DNA of 47,072 nucleotides from Halosimplex carlsbadense 2-9-1. Its GTDB lineage: Archaea > Halobacteriota > Halobacteria > Halobacteriales > Haloarculaceae. The position numbers and the translations under genes are program-made. Where the stretch lies: positions 121,274 through 168,345 of the forward strand of contig NZ_AOIU01000023.1 in NCBI RefSeq assembly GCF_000337455.1. The letters are read 5' to 3'. Under the pieces are notes generated by a model, which was not told the DNA's origin, ran no database searches, and worked only from the letters and a program-made list of their open reading frames with translations. Below are positions 7,924-16,982 of this stretch, piece by piece (positions within the stretch are counted from its first letter, which is position 1; each line of letters opens with the position of its first letter).

Positions 7924-9858
7924 ATGTCTCGCGATACTGACGACTCCGACACCAGCCGACGACGATTCCTGAAAGCGACCGGTGCAGCTGCCCTCACCTC
8001 CGCGGTCGCAGGGTGTGGAAGCAACGGCGGCGACACCGCTACGCCCGGCGGCGGCGAGGACGGCGGTGACGGCGGGATGACCGACACCGGGACCGACGGC
8101 AACCCGGTAAACGTCGACGGGTATCCCTACGGCGTCGGCGAGACGATGATCGGGGAGGCCCAGCAGGTGATGGAAGACGCGGGCTACGGGCCGGACAACC
8201 GATTCGAGCTCGACTGGCTCCAGTACACCAGCCCGACGTGGTCGGAGATGGCGTCGACGATCGCCAGCCGACTGGAGTCGGCCTACATCGACATGAACCA
8301 GAGCGAGGCGGCGTTCTCCCCGCTGCTGGAGACCACCCGGAACGGCAACCACATGGCCTACACGCTGGGGTGGATCGCCGACTACCCCGGTCCCCAGAAC
8401 TTCGTCCAGCTGCTCGACCCGCCGAACACGATGTACGCCGACAACGCCGCAGCCAACGGCGCTCGGCTGTTCTGGTCGGAGGACGCCGAGGCCGACCCGG
8501 CGGTCCGCCAGTACATGATCGACCAGTTCGACCGCATCGAGGAGAACCCCCAGGACACCGAGGACGCCGCCCAGATCCGCGGCGAGGCCGCCGTCGCGAT
8601 GGAGGAGGGCATGTGGCAGGAGGCCGCGCTCATCCCCCTCTACCAGGGCGTCACCGAGGGTATGTGGTACGACCACGTCGACTACAACCCGCCGGGGCCG
8701 ATGGGTCCCTCCCGCGCGAAGGCCAGCAACTCCGTCGCGGGGCTGGAGGGCAAAGACCGCCTCAGCACCATCTCCTCGACGTTCAGCAGCCTCGACCCGA
8801 TCGCCTCCGGGAACACGGCGTCCGGCGGCAAGATCATGGACATGTACGACGCGCTGACGAACTACGCCAACGGGACGACCGAGGTCGAGAACTTGCTCGC
8901 CGAGGAGTACGAACTCAGTGAGGACTTCACCACCTACACGTTCACGCTGAAGGAGGGCGCGACCTTCCACAACGGCGACGAAGTGACCGCCCAGGACTTC
9001 GAGTACGCCATCAAGCGGCTGATGGTGTCCCCGAACTCCACGAACGCGCGGTTCCCCGTCAGCGTCATGGGGATCGAACACGAGACCGAGGAGGTCACGG
9101 TGACCGACGACGAGGGCAACACCGTCACCGAGACCGCCTCCGGCGAACCGCAGACGACCACCCGGATCATCCCCGACTCGATCGGCGTCACCGCGGTCGA
9201 CGACTACACGCTGGAGATCACGACGGAGAACCCGTTCGCGTTCTCGCTGTCGGTGCTTGCCTACTCCGCGTTCTCGGCGGTACCCGAGGGCATCGTCGGC
9301 GACCTGGAGGGGTACGACGGCGAGATGTCCTGGGAGGAGTTCTCCCAGAATCCCGTCGGGGCCGGTCCCTTCGAGTTCGTCAACTGGGAATCGGGCAACG
9401 GCGGCGAGTTCGTTATGGACTCCTACGACGATTACCACGGCGAGGGCGCCTCCTTCGACGGCATCGACGCCGCGATCCTCACGGAGACCCAGGCGCGGTA
9501 CAACTACTTCCTCAACGAGAACGCCGACATCGGAACCGTCCCCACGGCGCAGTACCAGGCCGACAGCGTCTCCATCGAAGAGACCGACGACGTCGGTCGC
9601 GACCTGGGGACCTACGAGCTGGAGAACGGGACCACTGTCAACTACGCCCGTACCCCGGACATCGGTACCTACTACATCGGCTTCAATATGGAGGCGGTGC
9701 CCAAGGCCGTCCGACAGGCGATGGCGTACGTCGTCAACCAGCCGGAGTTCATGGATCAGGTGTTCAAGGGTCGCTTCGAGCCGGCCTACCACCTGACGCC
9801 GGCGCAGATCTTCCCGGGCGGTGTCGAGGCCTACGACGAACACGTCGGTTCGGAGTAA
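7924..9858 (+). CDS. Tat lipoprotein substrate-binding protein (SBP family 5), circularly permuted
   Basis: The 644-residue protein has a twin-arginine signal (SRRRFLKATG, residues 11-20), lipobox VAGC with C31, and a Gly/Asp/Thr linker to about 66. It would bind oligopeptides or a similar ligand outside the cell for the transporter encoded next. The order of the mature parts is unusual. Residues 67-268 (YPYGVGETMIGEAQQVMEDAGY; AYTLGWIADYPGPQNF; MWYDHVDYNPPG; ending GPSRAKAS) correspond to the normal C-terminal third of family 5 binding proteins. Residues about 278-644 (LSTISSTFSSLDPIASGNTA; YTFTLKEGATFHNGDEVTA; NPVGAGPFEFVNW; IGFNMEAVPKAVRQAMAYVV; ending FPGGVEAYDEHVGSE) correspond to the normal N-terminal two thirds, and stop just where the YPYG segment should follow. 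Both junctions are in frame. The order is read directly; the circular permutation is inferred from knowledge of the family. It is the first gene of the operon, 103 bases before the permease. Confidence 0.88.
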   Translation: MSRDTDDSDTSRRRFLKATGAAALTSAVAGCGSNGGDTATPGGGEDGGDGGMTDTGTDGNPVNVDGYPYGVGETMIGEAQQVMEDAGYGPDNRFELDWLQYTSPTWSEMASTIASRLESAYIDMNQSEAAFSPLLETTRNGNHMAYTLGWIADYPGPQNFVQLLDPPNTMYADNAAANGARLFWSEDAEADPAVRQYMIDQFDRIEENPQDTEDAAQIRGEAAVAMEEGMWQEAALIPLYQGVTEGMWYDHVDYNPPGPMGPSRAKASNSVAGLEGKDRLSTISSTFSSLDPIASGNTASGGKIMDMYDALTNYANGTTEVENLLAEEYELSEDFTTYTFTLKEGATFHNGDEVTAQDFEYAIKRLMVSPNSTNARFPVSVMGIEHETEEVTVTDDEGNTVTETASGEPQTTTRIIPDSIGVTAVDDYTLEITTENPFAFSLSVLAYSAFSAVPEGIVGDLEGYDGEMSWEEFSQNPVGAGPFEFVNWESGNGGEFVMDSYDDYHGEGASFDGIDAAILTETQARYNYFLNENADIGTVPTAQYQADSVSIEETDDVGRDLGTYELENGTTVNYARTPDIGTYYIGFNMEAVPKAVRQAMAYVVNQPEFMDQVFKGRFEPAYHLTPAQIFPGGVEAYDEHVGSE

Positions 9859-9961
9859 TCGGACGGGCCGACCGGTGGTCCCCCGATGATGCGCTCCCGA
9901 CGACGAATGTATTGCTCTGCGGCACACACACAGAGACACCACCACGCATAACGGAGACGCC

Positions 9962-11032
9962 ATGAACAAACTCCTGTATATCGCGAAACGGCTCGTCCTC
10001 GGGGTACCAGTCGTGCTGTTCGGCCTCACGATGACGTTCGTCATCATCTACCTGTCGCCGTTCGACCCGACGACGGCGATCCTCGGTCGGGACGCAGACC
10101 CTCAGACCGCCCGACAGCTGGCCGTGGCGCTCGGCCTTCGATACCCGAACGGCCAGCCCATACCCTTGTGGATCCAGTACTGGAACTTTTTGACCGAGAC
10201 GATCACCTTCAATTTCGGCCAGTCGTGGGTCGTCACTCGCGGCCAGTCGGCCGCCCAGCTCGTCTGGGAACGCATGCCCGCGACGATCTGGCTCGGCAGC
10301 TGGTCGGTCCTCATCGCGCTGGCGCTGGGCATCCCGCTCGGGCTCTACGCCGGTCTGCGGGCCAACACCTGGGGCGACTACACCGCTTCGTTCGGCGGGA
10401 TCGTCTGGCGCGCCATGCCGAACTTCTGGCTGGCCGTGATGCTCGCCGGCCTCCTGTCGGCCGGTGGCCTGCTGTCGTTCTACCGGGGCTTTCTGATACC
10501 GACCGACGTGATCGGCACCCCCGCGGCACTCGGTAACCTGTTCGGCAGCTACTCGCTGGGTCCGGTCGGGATACCGGTTCCCGACCCGTACAACTGGGCG
10601 GTCGCGTTCAAGTGGATCCTGCCGGCCGCGCTCGTGCTCGGCTCCTCCTCGATGGGTAACGAGGTCCGCATCGGTCGGACCGCCGTCCTGGAGAGCATCA
10701 ACGCCCCCTACATCGACACGGCCAAGGCCAAGGGCCTCTCCGAGCGGGTGATCATCGGGAAACACGTCGCGCGCAACGCGATGATCCCGCTGCTGCCCGT
10801 CATCATGGGCGAGTTCTACCTGCTCATCGGCGGCTCGGTCCTCGTGGAGCTCATCTTCGGGATCCGGGGGCTGGGGAACCTGTTCCTTTCGGCCGTTCTC
10901 GCGTCGGACGTACCGATCATCGGCGCGCTCACCTACGTGTTCATCCTGATACTCGTGTTCTTCAACATCGCGCAAGACGTGGCGTACACCATGATCGACC
11001 CGCGGATCGGTCTCGAGGGGGAGGAGGGCTGA
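9962..11032 (+). CDS. ABC transporter permease, DppB/OppB type
   Basis: The 356-residue integral membrane protein starts MNKLLYIAKRLVLGVPVVLFG, the usual first helix of DppB-type permeases. About six membrane segments follow. The cytoplasmic coupling loop YIDTAKAKGLSERVIIGKHVARNAMIPLL (EAA-type motif, contact with the ATPases) sits before the last two helices, with ELIFGIRGLGNLF following. A loop of roughly 60 residues before it (LIPTDVIGTP through NWAVAF) faces outward. With the next permease it would form the translocation pathway for the ligand delivered by the binding protein. It lies 4 bases before the second permease, clearly in one transcript. Confidence 0.93.
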   Translation: MNKLLYIAKRLVLGVPVVLFGLTMTFVIIYLSPFDPTTAILGRDADPQTARQLAVALGLRYPNGQPIPLWIQYWNFLTETITFNFGQSWVVTRGQSAAQLVWERMPATIWLGSWSVLIALALGIPLGLYAGLRANTWGDYTASFGGIVWRAMPNFWLAVMLAGLLSAGGLLSFYRGFLIPTDVIGTPAALGNLFGSYSLGPVGIPVPDPYNWAVAFKWILPAALVLGSSSMGNEVRIGRTAVLESINAPYIDTAKAKGLSERVIIGKHVARNAMIPLLPVIMGEFYLLIGGSVLVELIFGIRGLGNLFLSAVLASDVPIIGALTYVFILILVFFNIAQDVAYTMIDPRIGLEGEEG

Positions 11033-11036
11033 GACC

Positions 11037-12584
11037 ATGTGCGCAACGGTGACCGACTCCGCACGCGACCGAAGTCGCCACGAGGAATCGACGCTGCGCG
11101 AGCGGCTGCTGGCGAACCCCGAACCCGCGTTGCGGTGGGGCGCGGTCGCCCTCGTTCTGGTCGTGTTAGAGTTCGGCGCGCTCGCGGGCGGGCTCTTGCT
11201 GTTGCTCGACGCGACGGTTATCGGGGTCACCGCGCTGATCGAAGTGGTCCTCGGCGCCGTCTCACAGAGCGCCGGCGAAGCGGTGTACGCCGCACAGCAG
11301 TCGGCCAGCGGCTTCCTCGACGGGCTTCGGGCCGCCGCCGGGAACGTCCCGACGCTCCTCTCGCGGGAGACGATCCCCAACCAGGGGTACCAGACGGGGC
11401 CGTCGAGTTCCTGGGAGGGCACCTTCCTCGGCCTGCAGCCGGCCGTGGCCTGGGCCATCCGGTTCGTCCTCGTCTACCTGTACGCGGCGGTCGTGTCCTA
11501 CTGGGTGTACCGCGGCTGGCTCGTCTTCCGCGACCACTACCGGCAGGTCGAGTGGACGCCCCGCGACGACGTGGTCGACCGCCTGCGCGACCACCGCTGG
11601 GGGCAGTTCGGCATCGTCGTCGTGCTCGTGTTCGTGACGATGGCGCTGTTCTCCCCGGCGCTCGGACCGACCACCGTCGAGCAGAACATCCAGTCGCCCT
11701 ACAGCAACGAGATACAGTACTTCGACGCCGAGAGCGGGAGCGTCGAGACGATCTACGCGGGCGACGCCAACTTCAACTCCAAGTCCAAGGGACAGGGCGA
11801 CCAGAACGTCGGGCCGATGACCTACGACGACTACGGTCGGTTCCACCCGTTCGGGACGCTGACCAACGGCCGCGACCTGTTCACGTTCTCGGTGGCCGGC
11901 GCCCGGGTCTCGATGATGGTCGGGGCGCTGGCGATCGTGCTCGCGTCGCTGATCGCGATCATCGCGTCGATGATGTCGGCGTACTACAAGGGACTGGTCG
12001 ACCTCGTGACCATCCTCGTCGCCGACGGGATCACGTCCATACCGGGGTTACTCCTGCTGTTGATGGTCGGGATGGCCTTCCAGGGACACTGGCTCGTGAA
12101 CGTGCTCAACGGGGGGTTCCTCTACGCGCTGACCTTCGGGATCATCCTCTTCCCGAGCCTGTGGCGGTCGGTGCGCGGCCCCGCGCTTCAGGTCTCCGAG
12201 GAGGAGTGGATCGACGCCGCCAAGAGCTTCGGCCAGCGACCGCGGACGACCATGCGCAAGCACATGCTCCCGTACGTGGTGCCGTATCTGCTCGTCTACG
12301 GGTCGATGACCGTCGGCGGGGTGATCATCTCGATGGCGGCGCTGTCGTTCATCGGGAGCGGACTCGGGATCAACCCGCCGACGCCGGCCTGGGGCCGGGC
12401 GATCGACATGGGACGCAACTACGTCTCCACGCAGTCGTGGCACATCGCCTTCATCCCGGGGATGTTCATCGTCGTGCTCGTCACCGGGCTCAACGCCTTC
12501 GGCGACGGCATCCGCGACGCCATCGACCCCGAGAGCGAGGGCGGCGGTGAAGAGGAGGCGCAAGCAGGGGGTGCTGCCGGATGA
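11037..12584 (+). CDS. ABC transporter permease, DppC/OppC type, with long N-terminal extension
   Basis: The 515-residue protein has its DppC core in residues about 190-500. This starts with the N-terminal helix after RLRDHRWGQFGIVVVLVFV, then an outward domain (VEQNIQSPYSNEIQYFD), HPFGTLTNGRDLFTFSVAGAR, the EAA-type loop WIDAAKSFGQRPRTTMRKHMLP, and the terminal AIDPESEGG. DppC proteins are usually near 300 residues. Here about 190 extra residues precede the core, with two further hydrophobic blocks (about 33-75 and 141-160) and a polar stretch between them containing SRETIPNQGYQ. The start overlaps nothing, 4 bases after the first permease. Its end overlaps the ATPase start by 4 bases. It pairs with the first permease. 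The role of the extension is unknown. Confidence 0.9.
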   Translation: MCATVTDSARDRSRHEESTLRERLLANPEPALRWGAVALVLVVLEFGALAGGLLLLLDATVIGVTALIEVVLGAVSQSAGEAVYAAQQSASGFLDGLRAAAGNVPTLLSRETIPNQGYQTGPSSSWEGTFLGLQPAVAWAIRFVLVYLYAAVVSYWVYRGWLVFRDHYRQVEWTPRDDVVDRLRDHRWGQFGIVVVLVFVTMALFSPALGPTTVEQNIQSPYSNEIQYFDAESGSVETIYAGDANFNSKSKGQGDQNVGPMTYDDYGRFHPFGTLTNGRDLFTFSVAGARVSMMVGALAIVLASLIAIIASMMSAYYKGLVDLVTILVADGITSIPGLLLLLMVGMAFQGHWLVNVLNGGFLYALTFGIILFPSLWRSVRGPALQVSEEEWIDAAKSFGQRPRTTMRKHMLPYVVPYLLVYGSMTVGGVIISMAALSFIGSGLGINPPTPAWGRAIDMGRNYVSTQSWHIAFIPGMFIVVLVTGLNAFGDGIRDAIDPESEGGGEEEAQAGGAAG

Positions 12585-13732
12585 GCGCCCCGCCATCGGG
12601 CGACAGCGTCGAGGACGGACGGGGCGACCGTCGGGGTCAGGAGGAACCCGTCCTCTCGGTGCGGAACCTCCAGACCGTCTTCCGGACCGACCGCGAGACC
12701 ATCCGCGCGGTCGACGGCATCGACCTGGACCTCTACGAGGGCGAGACCGTCGGCCTCGTCGGCGAGTCCGGGTCGGGCAAGTCCGTCACCGCCCGGTCGA
12801 TCATGGGACTGGTCGAGGAGCCCGGCGAGGTGCTCCCCGAGTCGTCGATCCGGTTCAAGGGCGAGGAGATCACCGACTACGACACCGCCCAGTACCAGGA
12901 GTTGCGGGGCAGCGGCATCGGGATGATCTTCCAGGACCCGCTGTCCTCGCTGAACCCCGTGTTCACCGTCGGTAACCAGATCCGCGAGGCGCTGAAAGTC
13001 AACCGCGGGATCACCGGCGAGGCGGCCCGCGAGGAGGCGATCGACCTGCTGGAAGCGGTCCAGATCCCCGACGCGGCCCGCCGGCTGGGGGAGTACCCCC
13101 ACGAGTTCTCCGGCGGGATGCGCCAGCGGGCGGTCATCGCCATGATGCTCGCCTGCGACCCGGAAGTGCTGATCTGCGACGAGCCGACGACCGCGCTGGA
13201 CGTGACCATCCAGGCGCAGATCCTCGAACTGCTCTCGGACCTGCAGGACGAGCGGGGGCTGTCGATACTGTTCATCACCCACGACATGGGCGTCATCGCC
13301 GACATCACCGACCGCGTGAACGTGATGTACGCCGGTGAGATCGTCGAGAAAGCGCCGACCGAGGAGCTGTTCGCCGACCCCCGACACCCCTACACCGAGG
13401 GACTGCTCGAAGCGATCCCCGGCCAGCACGCAGACGAGGATCGACTGCGAACGATCGAGGGGGAGGTGCCGACGCCGAACGAAGCGGCGACTCACTGCCG
13501 GTTCGCCCCCCGGTGTCCGAAGGCCTTCGAGGAGTGCGAGGCGGTCCACCCCGAACTCGTCGACGTCGACGAGAGCCCGGCCGACCACACCGCCGCCTGT
13601 CTGCTCTATCCGGAAGGCATGTCGAAGGGCGAGGCGGTCGCACACCACGAACGGCTCGGCGAGGCGCACGGTGACGGGAACTCGCGGCCGACGGGCGAAG
13701 ACGTGGCGGCCGACGGAGGTGACTCCCGATGA
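12581..13732 (+). CDS. ABC transporter ATPase, DppD/OppD type
   Basis: The 383-residue cytosolic ATPase shows Walker A GESGSGKS (residues 61-68), Q-loop region [14 protein letters not shown], signature FSGGMRQRA, Walker [13 protein letters not shown], and the switch histidine in [12 protein letters not shown]-terminal oligopeptide-transporter domain follows, with [22 protein letters not shown], which in related proteins can hold an iron-sulfur cluster through its cysteines. A Gly/Asp-rich tail closes the protein. It overlaps the previous gene by 4 bases (ATGA) and the next by 4, so translation of the operon is coupled. It forms a heterodimer with the next ATPase to power import. Confidence 0.95.
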   Translation: MSAPPSGDSVEDGRGDRRGQEEPVLSVRNLQTVFRTDRETIRAVDGIDLDLYEGETVGLVGESGSGKSVTARSIMGLVEEPGEVLPESSIRFKGEEITDYDTAQYQELRGSGIGMIFQDPLSSLNPVFTVGNQIREALKVNRGITGEAAREEAIDLLEAVQIPDAARRLGEYPHEFSGGMRQRAVIAMMLACDPEVLICDEPTTALDVTIQAQILELLSDLQDERGLSILFITHDMGVIADITDRVNVMYAGEIVEKAPTEELFADPRHPYTEGLLEAIPGQHADEDRLRTIEGEVPTPNEAATHCRFAPRCPKAFEECEAVHPELVDVDESPADHTAACLLYPEGMSKGEAVAHHERLGEAHGDGNSRPTGEDVAADGGDSR

Positions 13733-15066
13733 GCGAGATGACCCAGCAGCGCGGCCGAACCGACGCCGCCGCGGTCGGCGAGACGCTCGTCGAGGTCGAC
13801 GGGCTGAAGAAGTACTACGGCGGCGGCGGCGTCTTCGCGGACCCGCCGGTCAAGGCCGTCGACGGCGTCAGCTTCTCCATCCAGCGCGGCGAGACGCTCG
13901 GGCTGGTCGGCGAGTCCGGCTGCGGGAAGACGACGCTCGGCCGGACGCTCGTCCAGCTGGAGACGGCCACCGAGGGCACGGTCGAGTTCGACGGCACCGA
14001 CGTGACCGAGCTGTCGGGCCAGCGGCTCAAACAGTGGCGCCGCAACGCCCAGATCGTCTTCCAGGACCCCGAGTCGAGCCTCAACGACCGGATGACGGTC
14101 GGCGAGATCGTCCGCGAACCGCTGGACGTTCACGAGGAGGGGACGCCCCGCGAGCGCAAGGAGAAAGTGAAGGACCTGCTCGCGCAGGTGGGGCTCCAAC
14201 CCGAACACTACTACCGCTATCCCCACCAGTTCTCCGGCGGGCAGCGCCAGCGGATCGGGATCGCCCGCGCGCTGGCGCTCGAACCGGAGTTCGTCGTCCT
14301 CGACGAGCCCGTTTCCGCGCTGGACACCTCCGTGCAGGCGAAGATCCTCAACCTGCTGGAGGACCTGCAGGACGAGTTCGACCTGACCTACCTGTTCATC
14401 GCCCACGACCTCTCGGCGGTCCGGCACATCTGCGACCGCGTCGCGGTGATGTACCTGGGGAAGATCATGGAGATGGGCGACACCGAGGAGCTGTACACCG
14501 ACCCGGCCAACCCCTATACGCACTCGCTGCTGTCGGCGATCCCCGAGCCCGACCCGACGGTCGACAAGCAGCGGATCACCCTGCCGGGGACGCCGCCGAG
14601 CCCGCGGGACCCGCCGACGGGGTGTCAGTTCACCACCCGCTGTCCGGCGAAGATCCACCCTCCGGAGTACGACCACCTCGACGCGGAGACGTGGAACGCA
14701 ATCGAGCGGTTCCGCGAGGTGATCCGCGAGCGCACGCGGATCGACCTGTCGATACGCGACCGGGTTCGCCGGAGTATGGGCGCGTTCCACCGGTTCGACG
14801 ACATCGACGAGACCGTCGTCGATATGTTCGAGGGCGCCCCCGACGAGGTCCGGAGCCACGTCGAGCAGGCCGCCGAGTACGTCAAGGCGGGCCGTCCGGA
14901 CCAGGCCCGCGAGTACATGAGCGAGCAGTTCGACGGCGTCTGCGACACGGAGCGGCCGGAGCTGTACCCGGTGGGCGACACCGACCGGCTGAGCTACTGT
15001 CACCGACACGGCGAGGGCTACGAGAGCGTCGAGTCGGTGCTCGGCCGCGAGTCGGATGGCGAGTAA
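13729..15066 (+). CDS. ABC transporter ATPase, DppF/OppF type, with insert in C-terminal domain
   Basis: The 445-residue ATPase has Walker A GESGCGKT (61-68), [13 protein letters not shown], signature FSGGQRQRI, Walker [13 protein letters not shown] and switch [10 protein letters not shown]. The C-terminal oligo-transporter domain is split. Its first cysteine motif, [10 protein letters not shown] (about residue 300), is followed by about 100 residues, mostly charged helices ([29 protein letters not shown]), before the second half [13 protein letters not shown] ending in LSYCHRH. In most relatives the two halves are about a dozen residues apart. It overlaps the upstream ATPase by 4 bases and the downstream small gene by 11 bases, so it is the last recognisable transporter subunit of the operon. 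Confidence 0.94.
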   Translation: MSEMTQQRGRTDAAAVGETLVEVDGLKKYYGGGGVFADPPVKAVDGVSFSIQRGETLGLVGESGCGKTTLGRTLVQLETATEGTVEFDGTDVTELSGQRLKQWRRNAQIVFQDPESSLNDRMTVGEIVREPLDVHEEGTPRERKEKVKDLLAQVGLQPEHYYRYPHQFSGGQRQRIGIARALALEPEFVVLDEPVSALDTSVQAKILNLLEDLQDEFDLTYLFIAHDLSAVRHICDRVAVMYLGKIMEMGDTEELYTDPANPYTHSLLSAIPEPDPTVDKQRITLPGTPPSPRDPPTGCQFTTRCPAKIHPPEYDHLDAETWNAIERFREVIRERTRIDLSIRDRVRRSMGAFHRFDDIDETVVDMFEGAPDEVRSHVEQAAEYVKAGRPDQAREYMSEQFDGVCDTERPELYPVGDTDRLSYCHRHGEGYESVESVLGRESDGE

Positions 15067-15448
15067 GCGCCTCCTGCTCGCGGAGTTCGTCGTCTGGGTC
15101 GTCGCCGTCGGGGGAGTCGTCTCCGCGGGCGCCCTCGCCGTCGGCTACCTCGTCGGCGGGACGCTCGTCGCCGCGAAGTACGCCGTCTTCCTCGTCGGCG
15201 TCGCCCTGTTCGGCGTCGGGAGTCTCGGCATCCAGCCGACACCCTCCTACAAGGAGCAAAAGCGAGTGACCCTGGAGTCGGACCGCCAGACCGGCTTCGA
15301 AGCCAGACTGCAACGGATCCCGCCCCTGCGGGGCGAACGGATCCCCTTCGACAACCGGGTCGGTCGCAACGCGAAGGTCTTCGCCGCCAGCCTGATCGTC
15401 CTCGGTGTCTCGCTCGTCATGGAGTTCGGTCTCGGCGTCCGTCCCTGA
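15056..15448 (+). CDS. Small membrane protein closing the transporter operon
   Basis: The 130-residue protein has three likely membrane helices: about residues 7-29, 33-56 and 106-124. Between the second and third is a charged cytoplasmic-type loop ([28 protein letters not shown]). Its start overlaps the end of the ATPase gene by 11 bases, which suggests coupled translation and a link to the transporter, although no known transporter subunit looks like this. I recognise it only as a haloarchaeal conserved type. An accessory or coincidental passenger role is equally possible. Confidence 0.75.
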   Translation: MASKRLLLAEFVVWVVAVGGVVSAGALAVGYLVGGTLVAAKYAVFLVGVALFGVGSLGIQPTPSYKEQKRVTLESDRQTGFEARLQRIPPLRGERIPFDNRVGRNAKVFAASLIVLGVSLVMEFGLGVRP

Positions 15449-15538
15449 GCGGAATCGGGGACCAGCCGGTGGCCGACGATCCGCCGGCCGACCGTCCGTT
15501 GCACCACCCTTTACTGTGCGAATCGCGTTGACGAGTGT

Positions 15539-16120
15539 ATGTCCCATCACCCCGACAGCCCCGACGATGTCGACCGGAAAGAGATCGTCGCCGACCACAG
15601 CGAGGAACTCAAGAGCAACTGGGAGCGCGCGCTCGAAGACATGCAGGCGATGGCCGACGACCGCGAAGAGCAGGGCTACGAGACGCTGGCGATCCCCGCG
15701 GGCGACACGACGACCCTCTCGCCGTCGATGGGCGAGGACGATACCTGGGGGCTCTCACACGTCGTCCCGAACAACTTCGCCGACGACTTCCGGGAGCAGT
15801 ACGAGACGTTCTCGCTCGACGAGACCGGCGTCTACCAGATGGAGAGCGGCGGGTTCATCTTCGTCGTGACCGAGTGCATCGACCTCGACCAGGAGGTCGT
15901 CATCTTCGTCGCCGGCTCGTACGACATGCGCTTCTCTGCCGGACTCGTCCGCACCGCGACCGAGCGCGGGGAGATGCACACCCACGTCAAGACCCTCGAC
16001 GGCACCGTCCTCGGCACGTTCGACCACGACGACCCCGCCGACTTCTTCCCCGACCCCGAGCAGTTCTACGCCTACGACATCACCGAACCCGACGACCCCG
16101 AGCGCCGCTCTGACCGGTAA
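15539..16120 (+). CDS. Conserved haloarchaeal protein, unknown function
   Basis: The 193-residue soluble, acidic protein has no signal peptide or membrane segment. The N-terminal 50 residues look helical (DRKEIVADHSEELKSNWERALEDM). The rest alternates strands, with VVIFVAGSYDMRFSAGLVRTA and MHTHVKTLDGTVLGTFDHDDP. It is cysteine-poor (one Cys near residue 117). The ATG at 15539 is preceded by ctttactgtg (about 15509-15518), which could be a promoter element at the leaderless distance. I do not recognise a biochemical function. It stands between the transporter operon and the tRNA region. Confidence 0.78.
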   Translation: MSHHPDSPDDVDRKEIVADHSEELKSNWERALEDMQAMADDREEQGYETLAIPAGDTTTLSPSMGEDDTWGLSHVVPNNFADDFREQYETFSLDETGVYQMESGGFIFVVTECIDLDQEVVIFVAGSYDMRFSAGLVRTATERGEMHTHVKTLDGTVLGTFDHDDPADFFPDPEQFYAYDITEPDDPERRSDR

Positions 16121-16283
16121 CTCCGTCCGCTCCCGTCGAGTCGGCGACCGTCGGTCACGCCCGCTGGATGTCCTCGGTGACCGGGGTGTCACGCTCTCTC
16201 GTGAAACTCAGTTCAGTAACTTCGCCTACAGAAATGTGTTTCAGATTACCTTTACGGTGGTCCCCGGTGTAGGATCGGATGTG

Positions 16284-16556
16284 ATGAGACAGACTCGTCC
16301 GCCGGTCGCTTCGGCCGGCCTGCCGACGCAGTACAGTCTGGCGCGCACCCTGCTGGTCTCGCTGGCGATGTCGCTCGCGGTCGCCGTCGGTGCCCTGATG
16401 CTCATGTACCCCGCCGTCACCGCGCTCGCGGTCGCGCTCGCGGCGGTCTCGTGGGCGCTGACGGCGGTGATCGTCCGGGTCCGCCTGCGCCGCCGCCCGG
16501 TGACCCGCGTCCTGATGGTCCGGGTCCCGTTCACCGACATCCACGTCGAGGTCTAA
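16284..16556 (+). CDS. Small two-helix membrane protein
   Basis: The 90-residue protein has a Pro/Arg N-terminus (MRQTRPPVASAG), two hydrophobic stretches (about residues 20-42 and 45-62) and a strongly basic tail (RVRLRRRPVTRVLMVRVPF), which suggests an inside C-terminus. An in-frame GTG lies just before the ATG at 16281. The longer start at 16236 is not supported because the added residues would include the likely promoter (cctttacgg, about 16250-16258). No family is recognised. Confidence 0.65.
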   Translation: MRQTRPPVASAGLPTQYSLARTLLVSLAMSLAVAVGALMLMYPAVTALAVALAAVSWALTAVIVRVRLRRRPVTRVLMVRVPFTDIHVEV

Positions 16557-16671
16557 ACTCCGCTGGCGCGCCCTCCGAACAGTCTCTCTCTGTCTTTCTC
16601 GCTCGATGACACCGACAGCAGCGCGGCCGGACCGTAACCGCTATTCCGCCGGAGGGGCACCGGACGAACGC

Positions 16672-16756
16672 GCGAGGGTGGCTGAGCTAGGCCAAAGGCG
16701 GCGGGCTTAAGACCCGCTCCCGAAGGGGTCCATGGGTTCGAATCCCATCCCTCGCA
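16672..16756 (+). tRNA. tRNA-Leu (anticodon TAA)
   Basis: An 85-base class II tRNA folds completely. The acceptor stem is gcgaggg (16672-16678) with ccctcgc (16749-16755) and discriminator A at 16756. The anticodon stem gcggg/cccgc encloses the loop cttaaga, giving anticodon TAA at 16708-16710. The long variable arm is tcccgaaggggt. The T arm is atggg-ttcgaat-cccat. There is no intron, and CCA is not encoded. It reads UUA codons, rare in this GC-rich genome. Its 3' end is duplicated 118 bases downstream (see the repeat entry). Confidence 0.97.
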
Positions 16757-16882
16757 TTCTGTCGCTCGCAACTCGCGAGCGACGAATTCGTCGTGGATTC
16801 GAAGCCTATCAGTCGCGCGCAGCGAGCGGAGTGAGTGAGCACGTCTGATTTCGGTTCGAATCCCATCCCTCGCATTCTGTCG
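16735..16882. repeat. Duplicated tRNA-Leu 3' end: probable integration scar (att sites)
   Basis: A 30-base perfect direct repeat occurs at 16735-16764 and 16853-16882. It begins in the T arm (ggttcgaatcccatccctcg), covers the acceptor end and continues 9 bases past the tRNA. The second copy has no tRNA body upstream. Only 88 bases lie between the copies, without an integrase gene. The arrangement is what remains when a tRNA-targeting element (virus, plasmid or island) integrates at the tRNA 3' end and its contents are later lost. A related, degenerate segment (gattcgaagcctat, about 16796-16809) lies between. Confidence 0.75.
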
Positions 16883-16982
16883 TTCCCGCCCGTGAGCGAC
16901 GAGTGAACGGAAACGATACGACCGGGCCGGTCGGGCCGGTACGACCCGAAAACGCTTGTACGAGTCGCTCGACCACGCTCTC

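Noticed and set aside
7873..10047. Long minus-strand open frame of 724 codons opposite the binding-protein gene
   Set aside because: It is antisense to a gene with a clear Tat lipobox and SBP signatures. Its translation is His/Arg/Val-Gly-rich with no domain, typical of frame shadows in GC-rich DNA.
9764..11458. Minus-strand open frame of 564 codons opposite the permease genes
   Set aside because: It crosses several sense genes with strong family matches and shows no domain.
16790..16876. Second tRNA gene after tRNA-Leu
   Set aside because: Only the T arm and 3' acceptor part are present; there is no 5' acceptor strand, D arm or anticodon arm.
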